Notes under the pieces: generated by a model | What the model was told of the DNA's origin: nothing | Database searches by the model: none | Seen by the model: only the letters and a program-made list of their open reading frames with translations | Position numbers and translations under genes: made by a program | Part shown: one piece after another, positions 43,753 through 51,677 of the stretch | Layout of the letters: each line of letters opens with the position of its first letter | How positions within the stretch are numbered: position 1 is the stretch's first letter | Source of the DNA: Streptomyces sp. 7-21 | Lineage (GTDB): Bacteria > Actinomycetota > Actinomycetes > Streptomycetales > Streptomycetaceae | Assembly (NCBI RefSeq): GCF_016741785.1 | Contig: NZ_JAERRL010000001.1 | Span: 186,001-250,000, forward strand | Length of the DNA stretch: 64,000 nt | Reading direction: 5' to 3'

Positions 43753-44468
43753 CGCAGGTCCTGCTCCTTCCAGTGCACGCACCGCTGCGGCGACCGCAGG
43801 TCCACCGGCCCGGTCAGCTCCAGCCCGTACCGGGCCGCCAGCGCGAACGCCGCCTCCATCTGCGGCCGGTCAAACACCCGCACCGGCACGCCGTACGCCT
43901 CGCGGCCGGCGGTGCCGGTGGGCTCGGCGAAGTAGTCGGTCGAGGTCACCAGCACCCCGCCCGGCCGCAGCACACGCGCCATCTCCCGGAAGTACGCGTC
44001 CAGATCGACGCCGTGCTCGATGACGCTCAGGCAGGTCACCGCGTCAAAGTGCCCGTCGGGGAACCGGGTCGCGGTGATGTCCCCGGGCTCCAGCCGGATG
44101 GGGCCGCAGCGGACCCGCCGCTTGAACACCAGGTTGATCCCGGTCAGGTCGCGGTAGCCGTAGAGGTAGAGCCAGCGCAGGATCTGCGAGTAGTACTCGG
44201 CGCCCGCGTCCAGCACCCGCGCCCGGGTGTCCGTGCGGCTGAGGATCTCGTGCAGCGCCCCGAGCGAGTCCCACGACTTGGGGGAGTCCCACACCGGCGG
44301 CAGTCCCAGCCGCGCCACCTCGGCGACCGCCGCCTGGATCTCCTGCTCGTCGCGCAGCGCGGTGTTGACGGGGCGGACCCGCGGCGGCTCCCGGTGGCCG
44401 AGCCGCCAGCGCAGCGCCATGTACAGCGGGAAACCGAAGCGGGTGTACTCCAGCAGCGCCGTGGTCAT
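43716..44468 (-). CDS. Class I SAM-dependent methyltransferase
   Basis: This 250-residue Rossmann-fold methyltransferase has motif I altered to RVLDAGAEYYSQIL, a post-I acidic region, motif IV FDAVTCLSVIEHGVDLD, and YFREMARVLRPGGVLVTSTDYF. The family methylates O, N or C nucleophiles in small molecules. It converges with and overlaps the glycosyltransferase 3' end by 37 bp. It is transcribed against the cluster, so membership is uncertain. ATG 44468 and GTG 44477 are both possible. Confidence 0.75.
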   Translation of the reverse strand: MTTALLEYTRFGFPLYMALRWRLGHREPPRVRPVNTALRDEQEIQAAVAEVARLGLPPVWDSPKSWDSLGALHEILSRTDTRARVLDAGAEYYSQILRWLYLYGYRDLTGINLVFKRRVRCGPIRLEPGDITATRFPDGHFDAVTCLSVIEHGVDLDAYFREMARVLRPGGVLVTSTDYFAEPTGTAGREAYGVPVRVFDRPQMEAAFALAARYGLELTGPVDLRSPQRCVHWKEQDLRYTFLVCSMVRS

Positions 44469-44588
44469 GCCGCTCACGCTACGGGCGGCTTCCCCGCCCG
44501 CGCGGGCCGCGCGGGCACACCTCCGTACCCTCTTGGGTGCCCCCGCAGCCCTCGCCCGGCTCCTTCGGTGTACGTCCCCCGCCGCGTC

Positions 44589-45017
44589 TTACGGCGCCTC
44601 CCGGGGCGCGCAGTCGTCGCCGCTGTGGATGACGGCCTCGCGGGAGGTGTCCAGGCCGGAGGAGGTCAGCACGTCGTCGCCGCCGCCCAGGTCGATGTGG
44701 GCGAGCGGCTCGATGGCGCCGCTGACGCACACGGCGCGCGTCTCGTCCTCCGGGTCGGGGTGCTCGCAGCCCTTCCCGGTGACGAGCGGCACGCTGTCCT
44801 CGATGGTGTAGACGAGGTGCCGCTCCCGCCGCTCGTCGACCGTGATGTGGACGATGTTGTCGGCGTCCCCGCCGCTGTACCGCAGGCCCCGGTGGTCCAG
44901 GTACACGATGGCGTCCGCGACGGTGTCGGCCGCCGCCGGCGCCACCAGTGCCATCCCCAGCAGCACCGCGGCCCCGGCACCCCCGGCCAGCCCTCGCCTG
45001 CTGCTGACGCCCCGCAT
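44589..45017 (-). CDS. Secreted small protein with RTX-like terminus
   Basis: This 142-residue exported protein has a signal peptide (residues about 8-32, ending APAAADT). The mature chain has a few beta-prone stretches and a short calcium-binding-like LGGGDDVL near the C-terminus, plus three cysteines (GKGCEH, AVCVSG, DDCAPRE). It resembles the terminal repeat of hemolysin-type calcium-binding proteins common in Streptomyces. The function is unknown. Confidence 0.6.
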   Translation of the reverse strand: MRGVSSRRGLAGGAGAAVLLGMALVAPAAADTVADAIVYLDHRGLRYSGGDADNIVHITVDERRERHLVYTIEDSVPLVTGKGCEHPDPEDETRAVCVSGAIEPLAHIDLGGGDDVLTSSGLDTSREAVIHSGDDCAPREAP

Positions 45018-45269
45018 ATTCGTGCCTCCTTCAGTACCCCGACACCCCATGTGATGCACAAAAGCCCTCAGAGGTTGCCTGCCCCCGCACGCCCCTTCCC
45101 CTGCCAGACGCCGTCGCCGCTGGTCCGAGATGACCGGAAGCGCGAAGTGAAGCTGCCCGTCAGGCACACGCCCTTCGGGTACTTCCGGACTTCACCCAGC
45201 AGCCCGGCAACTTACGGTAACCAGACGATCCTTAGGCGCAAGCGGCTCTCCGTGGTGTAGAACCTGGTC

Positions 45270-45746
45270 ATGGGGACTGAGCGGCGGGAGCGGATGAAGG
45301 CGCTGGGGGTGCGTCTTCGGGCGCTGCGTGTAGAGGCTGGTCTGACGGGCTCCGCGCTGGCGCAGCGGGCCGGCGTCGGGCAGCCGGCGGTGTCCAAGAT
45401 CGAGACCGGGCGTATGGTTCCGAGCCCTGGCGTGCTGGACCGGCTCTCCCGGGCCCTCGGTCTCAACGACGCGGCTGCGCGTGAGATGCGGGATCTCCTG
45501 GCGGCCGTGGAGGCGGCCGCGGACTCCGGCCCGGTATCCGGGAACGATGAGCCCGCCAGAGTGCCGCGTCTTCCCCGGCCTGGTCGAACAAGTCGTACAA
45601 GCCCGTCACTTCGTCGCTTCCCTCGTCGCCGAGAACGGCCCGGTCGAAGACGCCGTCCTGGTCGTCAGCGAGCTGGCGACCAACGCGGTGCGGCACTCAC
45701 GGAGTGGCTCGGCCGGCGGCTGGTTCCTCGTGATCGTCGGTTTTGA
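45270..45746 (+). CDS. XRE-type helix-turn-helix regulator, probably truncated
   Basis: The first 80 residues form a normal XRE helix-turn-helix: LRALRVEAGLTGSALAQRAG, VGQPAVSKIETGRM and LDRLSRALGL. After about residue 95 the translation becomes Arg/Pro-rich and is simply the out-of-frame reading of the ATPase gene that starts at 45547. The usual large sensor domain of streptomycete relatives is therefore missing. A TAGAAC box six bases before ATG 45270 suggests a leaderless message. It may be a truncated regulator that still binds DNA. Confidence 0.6.
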   Translation: MGTERRERMKALGVRLRALRVEAGLTGSALAQRAGVGQPAVSKIETGRMVPSPGVLDRLSRALGLNDAAAREMRDLLAAVEAAADSGPVSGNDEPARVPRLPRPGRTSRTSPSLRRFPRRRERPGRRRRPGRQRAGDQRGAALTEWLGRRLVPRDRRF

Positions 45747-45936
45747 TACCGGCCTTGTACGCATCGAGGTCGTCGACCAGGGCGGCGAACACGTACCCCG
45801 CCTGTGCGACGTGGCCAGCCAGGAAGAAGGCGGGCGCGGGCTGCTGCTGATCGCTGCCTGCTCGAAGGACTGGGGTGTGAAGGACTGGCCCGGCGGACGT
45901 TCCGTGTGGGCCGAGCTGGCGTGGGAACGAGCCTGA
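45547..45936 (+). CDS. RsbW-like ATP-binding (anti-sigma-type) protein
   Basis: This 129-residue HATPase_c protein resembles the streptomycete anti-sigma/serine kinase family. The N-box is ELATNAVRHSRSG, G1 is EVVDQGGEHVP and G2 is EEGGRGLLLI. The fold normally binds a sigma factor or an anti-anti-sigma partner. ATG 45547 lies inside the preceding regulator frame. A sigma-region-4-like helix-turn-helix protein and a PP2C-like phosphatase are encoded next, a combination that recalls partner-switching modules. Confidence 0.78.
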   Translation: MSPPECRVFPGLVEQVVQARHFVASLVAENGPVEDAVLVVSELATNAVRHSRSGSAGGWFLVIVGFDTGLVRIEVVDQGGEHVPRLCDVASQEEGGRGLLLIAACSKDWGVKDWPGGRSVWAELAWERA

Positions 45937-46069
45937 GCTCTTCTGCTCGCTGGAACCGACGCACCCCTCGCGGGAGGACGTGCATTCCAGGAGCGTGAGC
46001 CCGGGGCGCTGTGTGCCGCCCGCCCCGTCCAGAGCCCTAGACTCCTGGATGCTTCCGGGAGGTGCGGTC

Positions 46070-46918
46070 ATGTCGGACGAGCTGCGACGGATGAGGACGA
46101 CCGATGATCCGTACCGCCTCCTCCACGAGCTCACGACGAGGCTGGCCGCCGCACAGCGGGAGGTGACCGAACTCGCCCGGCTCCGCCGCCGTGTCGTTCA
46201 GGATCTGCACGCCCAGGGGATGTCCTATGCCCAGATCGCAGAGAAGGCCGGTCTGAGCCGGGGGCGGATTCACCAGATCCGGCACACCGGCCCGGCGCCC
46301 GAAGGAGCCTTCCTCGGAACCGGCGCTGTCACGGTCGTGACTCCGCTGCGGTGGGACGACAAGAAGAAGCGACCGGTCGTCGCCGTGACGGACATGAACT
46401 CCGGCAAGCGGCTGGAAGAACTGGCGAAGTCGTACGGGCTGGACGTCAGCTCCGGTCACGTGCTGGTGAGCGGTGAGATCGATCTCAACCGCGACGGCCT
46501 GATCGTCGTCTGCGGGCCGGGCATGTCGCAGGCCATGCGCGACCTGTACGCCCAGGACCCAGTCATCCGCTGGGAGCATCCGGAGGACGGGGGGTGGATG
46601 CTGGTGGACCAGCGCACCGGCACGGCGTACCACGCCGGAGCGGACACGGAACCGCCCCGTCCGCACGACGTCGGGTATCTCGGCAGGCTTCCCCGCCCGG
46701 ACGGCAACGGCTCCGTACTCGCCATCGCCGGTATCCACACGGCGGGCTCCCTTGGCGTGGTCCATCTGCTCACCTCAGACCTCGGCAAGCTCTGGGAAGA
46801 AGCGGGGGAGCAGCACTTCTCCACGCTGGTAGGCGTGGCGTACGACCCCCGGACGGAAGAACCACGGTCCGTCGAACTTCTCTGCCCCCTCTACCTCCAC
46901 GACGAGGTGACGGCGTGA
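46070..46918 (+). CDS. Helix-turn-helix protein with sigma-70 region-4-like N-terminus
   Basis: This 282-residue protein has an N-terminal helical part (residues 20-65) ending LHAQGMSYAQIAEKAGLSRGRIHQIRH, a sigma-4/TrpR-like helix-turn-helix. The remainder (70-282) has beta-rich segments such as KKRPVVAVTDMNSGKRLEELA and DGLIVVCGPGMSQAMRDLY. This region is found beside PP2C-like genes in Streptomyces but has no assigned function that I know. ATG 46070 has GGGAGG seven bases upstream. Its stop overlaps the phosphatase start (GTGA). Confidence 0.65.
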   Translation: MSDELRRMRTTDDPYRLLHELTTRLAAAQREVTELARLRRRVVQDLHAQGMSYAQIAEKAGLSRGRIHQIRHTGPAPEGAFLGTGAVTVVTPLRWDDKKKRPVVAVTDMNSGKRLEELAKSYGLDVSSGHVLVSGEIDLNRDGLIVVCGPGMSQAMRDLYAQDPVIRWEHPEDGGWMLVDQRTGTAYHAGADTEPPRPHDVGYLGRLPRPDGNGSVLAIAGIHTAGSLGVVHLLTSDLGKLWEEAGEQHFSTLVGVAYDPRTEEPRSVELLCPLYLHDEVTA

Positions 46919-47742
46919 GCGTTGCCCTGTGCTCCCTGCCGGCCGGACCGGAACAGCCCAATGAGGACTTCGCGGCCGCCGCTCCCAGGGCGGCCGTCCT
47001 GCTCGACGGCGCAGGCGTGGCCGGGGCGGAGACCGGATGCGTACACGGCATCGCCTGGTTCGCCTCGACGCTGGGCGGGCTGCTGCTCGGCGGCATCACC
47101 GCGCATCCAGCCCGGCCGCTCACCGACTGCCTGGCCGACGCGATCCGGAGCGTTCGCTCCCTGCACGAAGACACCTGCGATCTGACCCACCGGGCCAGTC
47201 CAACCAGCACGGTCGTCGCGGTCCGGGTCGGCGAAGGAGGGCTCGAATACCTCGTCCTCGGTGACTCGACGCTTCTCCTCGCCGGGGCGGACGGTAAGCC
47301 GAACGCCATCACCGACCAGCGCCTGGACGAGGTCGGCGCACGGCTCCGCGCGCCGGTTGACGCACTGCCCACCGGATCGCCCGAGCACGCTGCCGCCCTG
47401 GCCCAGTACCGAGACGCCCTGACCGGGCTCCGTAACCGGCCGGGCGGTTACTGGATCGCCGGGCCCGAACCGCAAGCGGCCGAGCATGCTTACACGGGAA
47501 GGGCGCCGCTGCAGACGCTGAAGTCCGTCACGCTGCTGAGCGACGGCGCGACCCGCCTCGTCGACCAATTCGGACTCGCCGACTGGCGCGAAGCGCTGAC
47601 TGTCCTCGGCTCCTCCGGCCCGCACGAACTGATCCGCCGCGTGCGGGAGGCGGAACACAGCGATCCCCATGGACGGCGCTGGCCGCGCGGCAAGGCACAC
47701 GACGACGCGACGGTCCTTCACTGGCTGCTGCCGGATCCTTGA
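46915..47742 (+). CDS. PP2C-like protein phosphatase
   Basis: This is a 275-residue protein of the PP2C fold. The N-terminal NEDFAAAAPRAAVLLDGAGVAG corresponds to motifs 1-2 (acidic residues for metal, D-G), the middle ASPTSTVVAVRVGEGGLEYLVLGDSTLLL to the core beta sandwich, LLSDGATRLVD to the SDG motif and HDDATVLHWLL to the C-terminal D-D-x-T. It should dephosphorylate Ser/Thr. It is coupled to the preceding helix-turn-helix gene by a GTGA overlap, suggesting that protein or the RsbW-like kinase as partner. Confidence 0.78.
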   Translation: MSVALCSLPAGPEQPNEDFAAAAPRAAVLLDGAGVAGAETGCVHGIAWFASTLGGLLLGGITAHPARPLTDCLADAIRSVRSLHEDTCDLTHRASPTSTVVAVRVGEGGLEYLVLGDSTLLLAGADGKPNAITDQRLDEVGARLRAPVDALPTGSPEHAAALAQYRDALTGLRNRPGGYWIAGPEPQAAEHAYTGRAPLQTLKSVTLLSDGATRLVDQFGLADWREALTVLGSSGPHELIRRVREAEHSDPHGRRWPRGKAHDDATVLHWLLPDP

Positions 47743-48041
47743 TCAGGCAGTCGTCGGTGCTGTGGCTGCGACCACGCAGCCCGGGTGCAGAGGGGGCACG
47801 CCCCGCAGGTACACGAGAGGCGGGGGTTGGCGGTGCAGAATTGCGGCAGGGCTATTTTGTCGCCCCTGTGGTGCTAGGAGTGCATCCTTTTCGGTTCCGT
47901 AGGCGGTCTCCTGAAACGACCATCCACTTCGCGTAACACTCACACTGGCGACGTCTGTGGGGCGCTACATCAACGACGTTTTCAACTGTTTCTAGACTGT
48001 TCGTCTCTAACAGAGCGGTCCGTTGCTGTTTTGAATGGTGG
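47743..48041. other. Transition to lower-GC DNA
   Basis: No gene is seen. Base composition falls towards the right (for example AACTGTTTCTAGACTGTTCG near 47981), marking entry into the restriction-modification island whose endonuclease stop codon lies at its right edge. Confidence 0.4.
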
Positions 48042-49037
48042 TTAATTGTAGGGTCCTAGGAATCGTGCGCCATCGAAGTGGATCAAATGCGTAGGGTTGT
48101 CGGCGCACCACACATCTGTCTCCCAGGCGATGTCCTTCAGATACTTGCGCAATGTTGCACGGGAAGGCAGAGCAGAGATGAACACCAAGCCGGCCGTTGA
48201 GTTTCGGAACAACTCGGTCAACTCTCGATATCTCTTGTGGTCTACCGGGCCGTGACTTGATGCCGCCTCAATAAGGACAAGCCAGTTCTTTTTTCGAAGG
48301 TAGACCACTACATCCGGCATCTTTCCGTGGTAATCAACCTCAATGCCGAGCGATGCCAGGGTTTCCCGTTCGTAAACCGCCCACTTATCGTCTGCATCTC
48401 CGATGTACAGGACTTCGCCGTTTGGCGTGTACCGTTCACAGAATTCGTTAATAACCTGGCCGATTAGAATGTTCTGTCCGCCAGGACTGAGGGTGATCTC
48501 TTTGCCGTTAGGAAGCCGGAGGGGAAGCCTGCGCATCTCCCGCTCGCGCGCGTACATGGCTTGCAAACCGGGACGTGCGGCAAGGTACTCCTCGAGTCGG
48601 CGTTCGAAATTCTTGCGTTTGAAGGAGATGATCAGCGCAAAGGCCTCTGGCTCTATCTGGTAACACCACTTGGGTGAGTTTACAGGGCGGTCTGGGTGGT
48701 CTGGATTCTGAACTACTAGTCCTGCTTCGGCGAACTGGTGTAGTGTGAACCGGCGAATCGTCTCCGTGGTGTTCGGCTTATAGTTCTTTCCGTACCTCTC
48801 TCGAAGCCACTGCATGATTTGGACTGTGCGCAACATAGGCCGCTGGGCTGCGTGCCAATCGTCCTCGGGCTCCAGCTCGAGCAGAGCGAGCAACACCAGG
48901 GCAGAGCGCTCGTTGGAGCGCTCGGCGTCAAAACCAAGCAACTGTAAAATGTGGCGAGCTTCAGCTACCTTCTCCGTGCGCATTGCGGCCTGATTGTCCA
49001 TCCAGTTCACCTTCTTATTCGCTTGAAATTCAGTCAT
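48042..49037 (-). CDS. BsuBI/PstI-family type II restriction endonuclease
   Basis: This 331-residue protein fits the BsuBI/PstI family (lengths about 316-326). It has an N-terminal winged-helix-like part (EARHILQLLGFDAERSNERSALVLLALLEL) and a C-terminal PD-(D/E)XK-like nuclease half: EVLYIGDADDKWAVYERETL, MPDVVVYLRKKNWLVLIEAASSHGPVDHKRY. The characterised family members cut CTGCA^G, so the same site is likely here. GC content is clearly lower than in neighbours. ATG 49037 lies three bases after the methyltransferase stop, so modification is translated first. Confidence 0.85.
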   Translation of the reverse strand: MTEFQANKKVNWMDNQAAMRTEKVAEARHILQLLGFDAERSNERSALVLLALLELEPEDDWHAAQRPMLRTVQIMQWLRERYGKNYKPNTTETIRRFTLHQFAEAGLVVQNPDHPDRPVNSPKWCYQIEPEAFALIISFKRKNFERRLEEYLAARPGLQAMYAREREMRRLPLRLPNGKEITLSPGGQNILIGQVINEFCERYTPNGEVLYIGDADDKWAVYERETLASLGIEVDYHGKMPDVVVYLRKKNWLVLIEAASSHGPVDHKRYRELTELFRNSTAGLVFISALPSRATLRKYLKDIAWETDVWCADNPTHLIHFDGARFLGPYN

Positions 49038-49040
49038 TTC

Positions 49041-50576
49041 TCATCCAACTTGTCGGCTGACTAGCTCGTCGATCTCTTCTTGGCTGAACCATGTGCCGGA
49101 CTTCCAGGCGTGCCCCATTGCGGTGATCTGCTCGATGCTGGGGTATCGCAAATTTCGAAGATCGGTTGCGTTGATTTGGGTGTGGCCATTGAGGCGCCTG
49201 ATGAAACGATCGAGAAGGGTAGAGTTTAGCCAAATGCACAACCCGCGCGCCATCGTCTCCGGGAGCCCTGATCCATCGATATGGAACACATTCACATGAT
49301 TCTCGAATCCGATTCGATCGCAGGGAATATCAACCGGATCGAATACGGCAGCGACGACTCGTCGCTTCTCTTCTTTCGAAGATAGGCGTTTGACGACTAC
49401 GTAATATCCCGAAGGGAATGTCAACTTCCTAGTTTCCTCATTCAGGATAATGGCGTTGTTTTTCTTTGCGCCAGAAACAGGCCAGATGATGACGCCATCG
49501 TGCATGTGGAGCGGATAGATAAGAGGTACTGCTCCGTCAATATGTTCCGGGCGAAGGTGCTCTTTGCTGCGGAAGTCAACTACCCGTCCAGTGGAAACTT
49601 GAAGTCTCAAGTCATGGAGAGTAGCTGGCAATCTTGCATGCACGGCGGCAAGTTGCGTGTCCCCCTCGTCTGCGCTGATGTGAATAAAGAACTCGGGGTC
49701 GTCAGGGTGTACCACCTCTGTATAGGGTACGGACCGTTGACGCACCTCGTCGGAGTAACTTTTACTAGTAGAGACCACAACCGGACCTCGCTCAGTATCG
49801 TTCGTTCGGGTTGCCGCGAAGATAACATTCTCTTGCAGTACGGCGGCGTCGGCGAAGACCTTGTTGCGCGCCTCGAACAAGTGCACTCGGTCGATATGCA
49901 TCCGCTCGAGGAAGTACTGGCAGAAAAGCCGGAAATAGGGACCGTTTGCGAAGCTTCGGGGGGTGATGGCTGGAAGCTGACCACCGGGACGCAAGAGACG
50001 GACGCCAAGCGCCATGAATGCCGAGTAAAGGTTCGAGGTCTCGGTGCACACGGAGGCGACGAGCTTCCTCTCATGAGAACGCGCTGCGAGCTTCTTGTAT
50101 GGCGGGTTCATGATGACCACGTCAAACGGCTCCGGCGGCTCTGCCAGAAGACTTTCTCCTTCGGCGGCCCAAGAGATGAAGTTGCCTGGTACCAGCTTCA
50201 CCTCAACATGCGAGTTAAGACTATTTGCCGTGTTGACGCAGTCGTCGAGAGTGGCTTCCAGCGTGGGGTGCAGCTGCGGGTCTACCTCGCAAGCGGTGAC
50301 ACTAATTTTCACTCCCGGCCGTTCTGTAAGAAGCCTCGCGACGAGGGACGCGCTCAGGGAACCAACACCAGCGCCGGGGTCTAGGATGCGGACAGTGTCC
50401 GCTTCGGCCATGTCTGCTAGAGAGGCGATGAAATCAGCCGTTGGCGATGGAGTGAAGTACTGGCCGAGTCTGGCCCGCAGCTTCGGATCGAGCGCTGCTG
50501 AGCACGCCTGCCGCCGCGCCTCTGTCCTGCGGACAAGATCCGTTACTGCTGCGGGTGTTTCCGTTGCTATGCGCAC
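49041..50576 (-). CDS. Cognate adenine-specific DNA methyltransferase (M.BsuBI/M.PstI-like)
   Basis: This 511-residue N6-adenine methyltransferase has GQYFTPSPTADFIASL and LDPGAGVGSLSASL (SAM motif I) near the N-terminus, ACEVDPQLHP (motif II) and DVVIMNPPYKKLA (catalytic NPPY). The C-terminal half looks like the target-recognition region, with RRLNGHTQINATDLRNLRYPS at the end. Length matches M.PstI-type enzymes (about 500). GTG 50576 lacks an obvious ribosome site. The pair forms a complete, lower-GC, transferable restriction-modification unit adjoining an old integration site. Confidence 0.85.
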   Translation of the reverse strand: MRIATETPAAVTDLVRRTEARRQACSAALDPKLRARLGQYFTPSPTADFIASLADMAEADTVRILDPGAGVGSLSASLVARLLTERPGVKISVTACEVDPQLHPTLEATLDDCVNTANSLNSHVEVKLVPGNFISWAAEGESLLAEPPEPFDVVIMNPPYKKLAARSHERKLVASVCTETSNLYSAFMALGVRLLRPGGQLPAITPRSFANGPYFRLFCQYFLERMHIDRVHLFEARNKVFADAAVLQENVIFAATRTNDTERGPVVVSTSKSYSDEVRQRSVPYTEVVHPDDPEFFIHISADEGDTQLAAVHARLPATLHDLRLQVSTGRVVDFRSKEHLRPEHIDGAVPLIYPLHMHDGVIIWPVSGAKKNNAIILNEETRKLTFPSGYYVVVKRLSSKEEKRRVVAAVFDPVDIPCDRIGFENHVNVFHIDGSGLPETMARGLCIWLNSTLLDRFIRRLNGHTQINATDLRNLRYPSIEQITAMGHAWKSGTWFSQEEIDELVSRQVG

Positions 50577-50619
50577 AGCCTACGCATCTGGGAACACAGG
50601 CAGTTGCAGCTCTGCCCAT

Positions 50620-51300
50620 CAAGCCGCTGAGCCTGGAGCGGCATGAACGCGGAAAGCGGTCGCTGCAAGAGGTCGACCGGAGCGTGGCGGTCAACCCTGC
50701 GAGTTGCTGACTGTGGTGACCTACGTGGGCGGCTTCGACCGGGAAGCGGGCGGAGGCTGCGGGCGTCTTCGGATGCCTGCACGGCTAGGCGTCCTGGTAA
50801 GGCACTCGAGTGTCGGCCCGACTGTACGCTTCCAACCTCGGGCTAGGGCCCTTCCGAGCTGTCGGAGACGCACCCCACGGCCGGGCAGGCGTGGACCGGG
50901 GTGGCCCGCAACCGGCGGGACTGAAGCAGCGGACTGAGTGGCAGGTGCGCGTCTCCTGCCGGATCGGCCTCCGCTGGTTTCGACTGCTCCACGCAGCCTC
51001 TAGGAGGAGCTCGGCATACGGTACGAGGGTGGGCGGCTGTGCTTCAGTGAGTGGGAAAGGTGGCGGCCCTCGTAACTCACGGGCGTGAAGCAGGCGCGAA
51101 GTCGGCGTTCACCCCGACCAGGTCGCCTCGTCTGGCGCTTGTCCGTACAACCTTCGCCGTGCGGGCGTCTCGCACCGCTCAATCCCAGGTGTCGGCGCCG
51201 GAGGTCTTGCGGGGCACTCGGTGGACGTTCTGCTAGGTCCACTCCAAGTGCATCGGCGTCCAGGAGGAGGTGAACGACCGCATCACGCAGGGCTACGGTC
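50620..51300 (+). pseudogene. Decayed tyrosine integrase, relative of the intact one at 61621
   Basis: Compared with the C-terminal two thirds of the intact integrase (62270-62990), this stretch keeps recognisable nucleotide identity throughout. GTGACCTACGTGGGCGGC at 50713-50730 matches 62379-62396. GGGCAGGCGTGGACC near 50885 and CTGAAGCAGCGG near 50923 match 62550-62615. GCGCCGGAGGT...GCGGGGCACTCGGT, AAGTGCATCG and GAACGACCGCATC near 51190-51285 match the catalytic end. Many indels and stops destroy the frame. It lies left of an att copy, exactly as the intact integrase lies left of the right att. Confidence 0.82.
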
Positions 51301-51418
51301 CGCATGGACACGCTCGCATCCTGGAAACGGGTTCTGATCTCTGTGAGCTCGCTCACAATTATGAGTTGAGCACTGGCGAAGGACTGCTTCCAGCCGCGAC
51401 CGGCTGCATATAAGCGAA

Positions 51419-51455
51419 GACCCCGTCCTCAGCGTCTCCGCTGGCTGGCGGGGTC
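51419..51455. terminator. Hairpin beside the left att core
   Basis: GACCCCG (51419-51425) pairs with CGGGGTC (51449-51455), with further pairing inside. A comparable hairpin lies at 63214-63245 on the same side of the right att core. Confidence 0.45.
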
Positions 51456-51499
51456 CGTCGGCACTCGGGAACCTACTTAATGAGTAGGTCATCCGGTGA

Positions 51500-51544
51500 G
51501 TGCCCCCGGCAGGATTCGAACCTGCGCACACGGCTCCGGAGGCC
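51500..51544 (-). repeat. attL core, 45-bp direct repeat, 3' half of tRNA-Arg(CCG)
   Basis: The 45-bp sequence is identical to 63267-63311. On the minus strand it reads from anticodon loop (CTCCGGA) through T-arm (GCAGGTTCGAATCCTGC) to acceptor (CGGGGGCAC), the 3' half of tRNA-Arg with CCG anticodon. The sequence to its right contains CCCCCGCAGCTCAG, reminiscent of a tRNA 5' end, but the spacing is wrong and a cloverleaf cannot be formed. It is the left recombination junction of the element. Confidence 0.85.
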
Positions 51545-51607
51545 GGGGAACCCGCTGGGGCGGCTGGGCTCTGAGCTGCGGGGGAGCGGCGCGGAGTCGT
51601 CCCCTGG

Positions 51608-51635
51608 CCAAGATCATTACGCCATGATTACGTGA
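51608..51635 (+). promoter_or_regulatory. Integrase arm-type site, left (direct repeat)
   Basis: CCAAGATCATTACGC followed, after a short spacer, by ATTACGTGA. Nearly the same 28-bp unit occurs at 63135-63162. Both copies lie inside the element next to an att core, so in the circular form they flank attP, as integrase arm sites do. Confidence 0.6.
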
Positions 51636-51677
51636 GAGCCTGCCGCGTGACCGCTCGACCGGGGTAGCGTCGATTGC

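Noticed and set aside
51500..51600. Complete tRNA-Arg gene at the left att
   Set aside because: Only the 3' half folds. The 5' part has tRNA-like GCAGCTCAG but the arm lengths are wrong.
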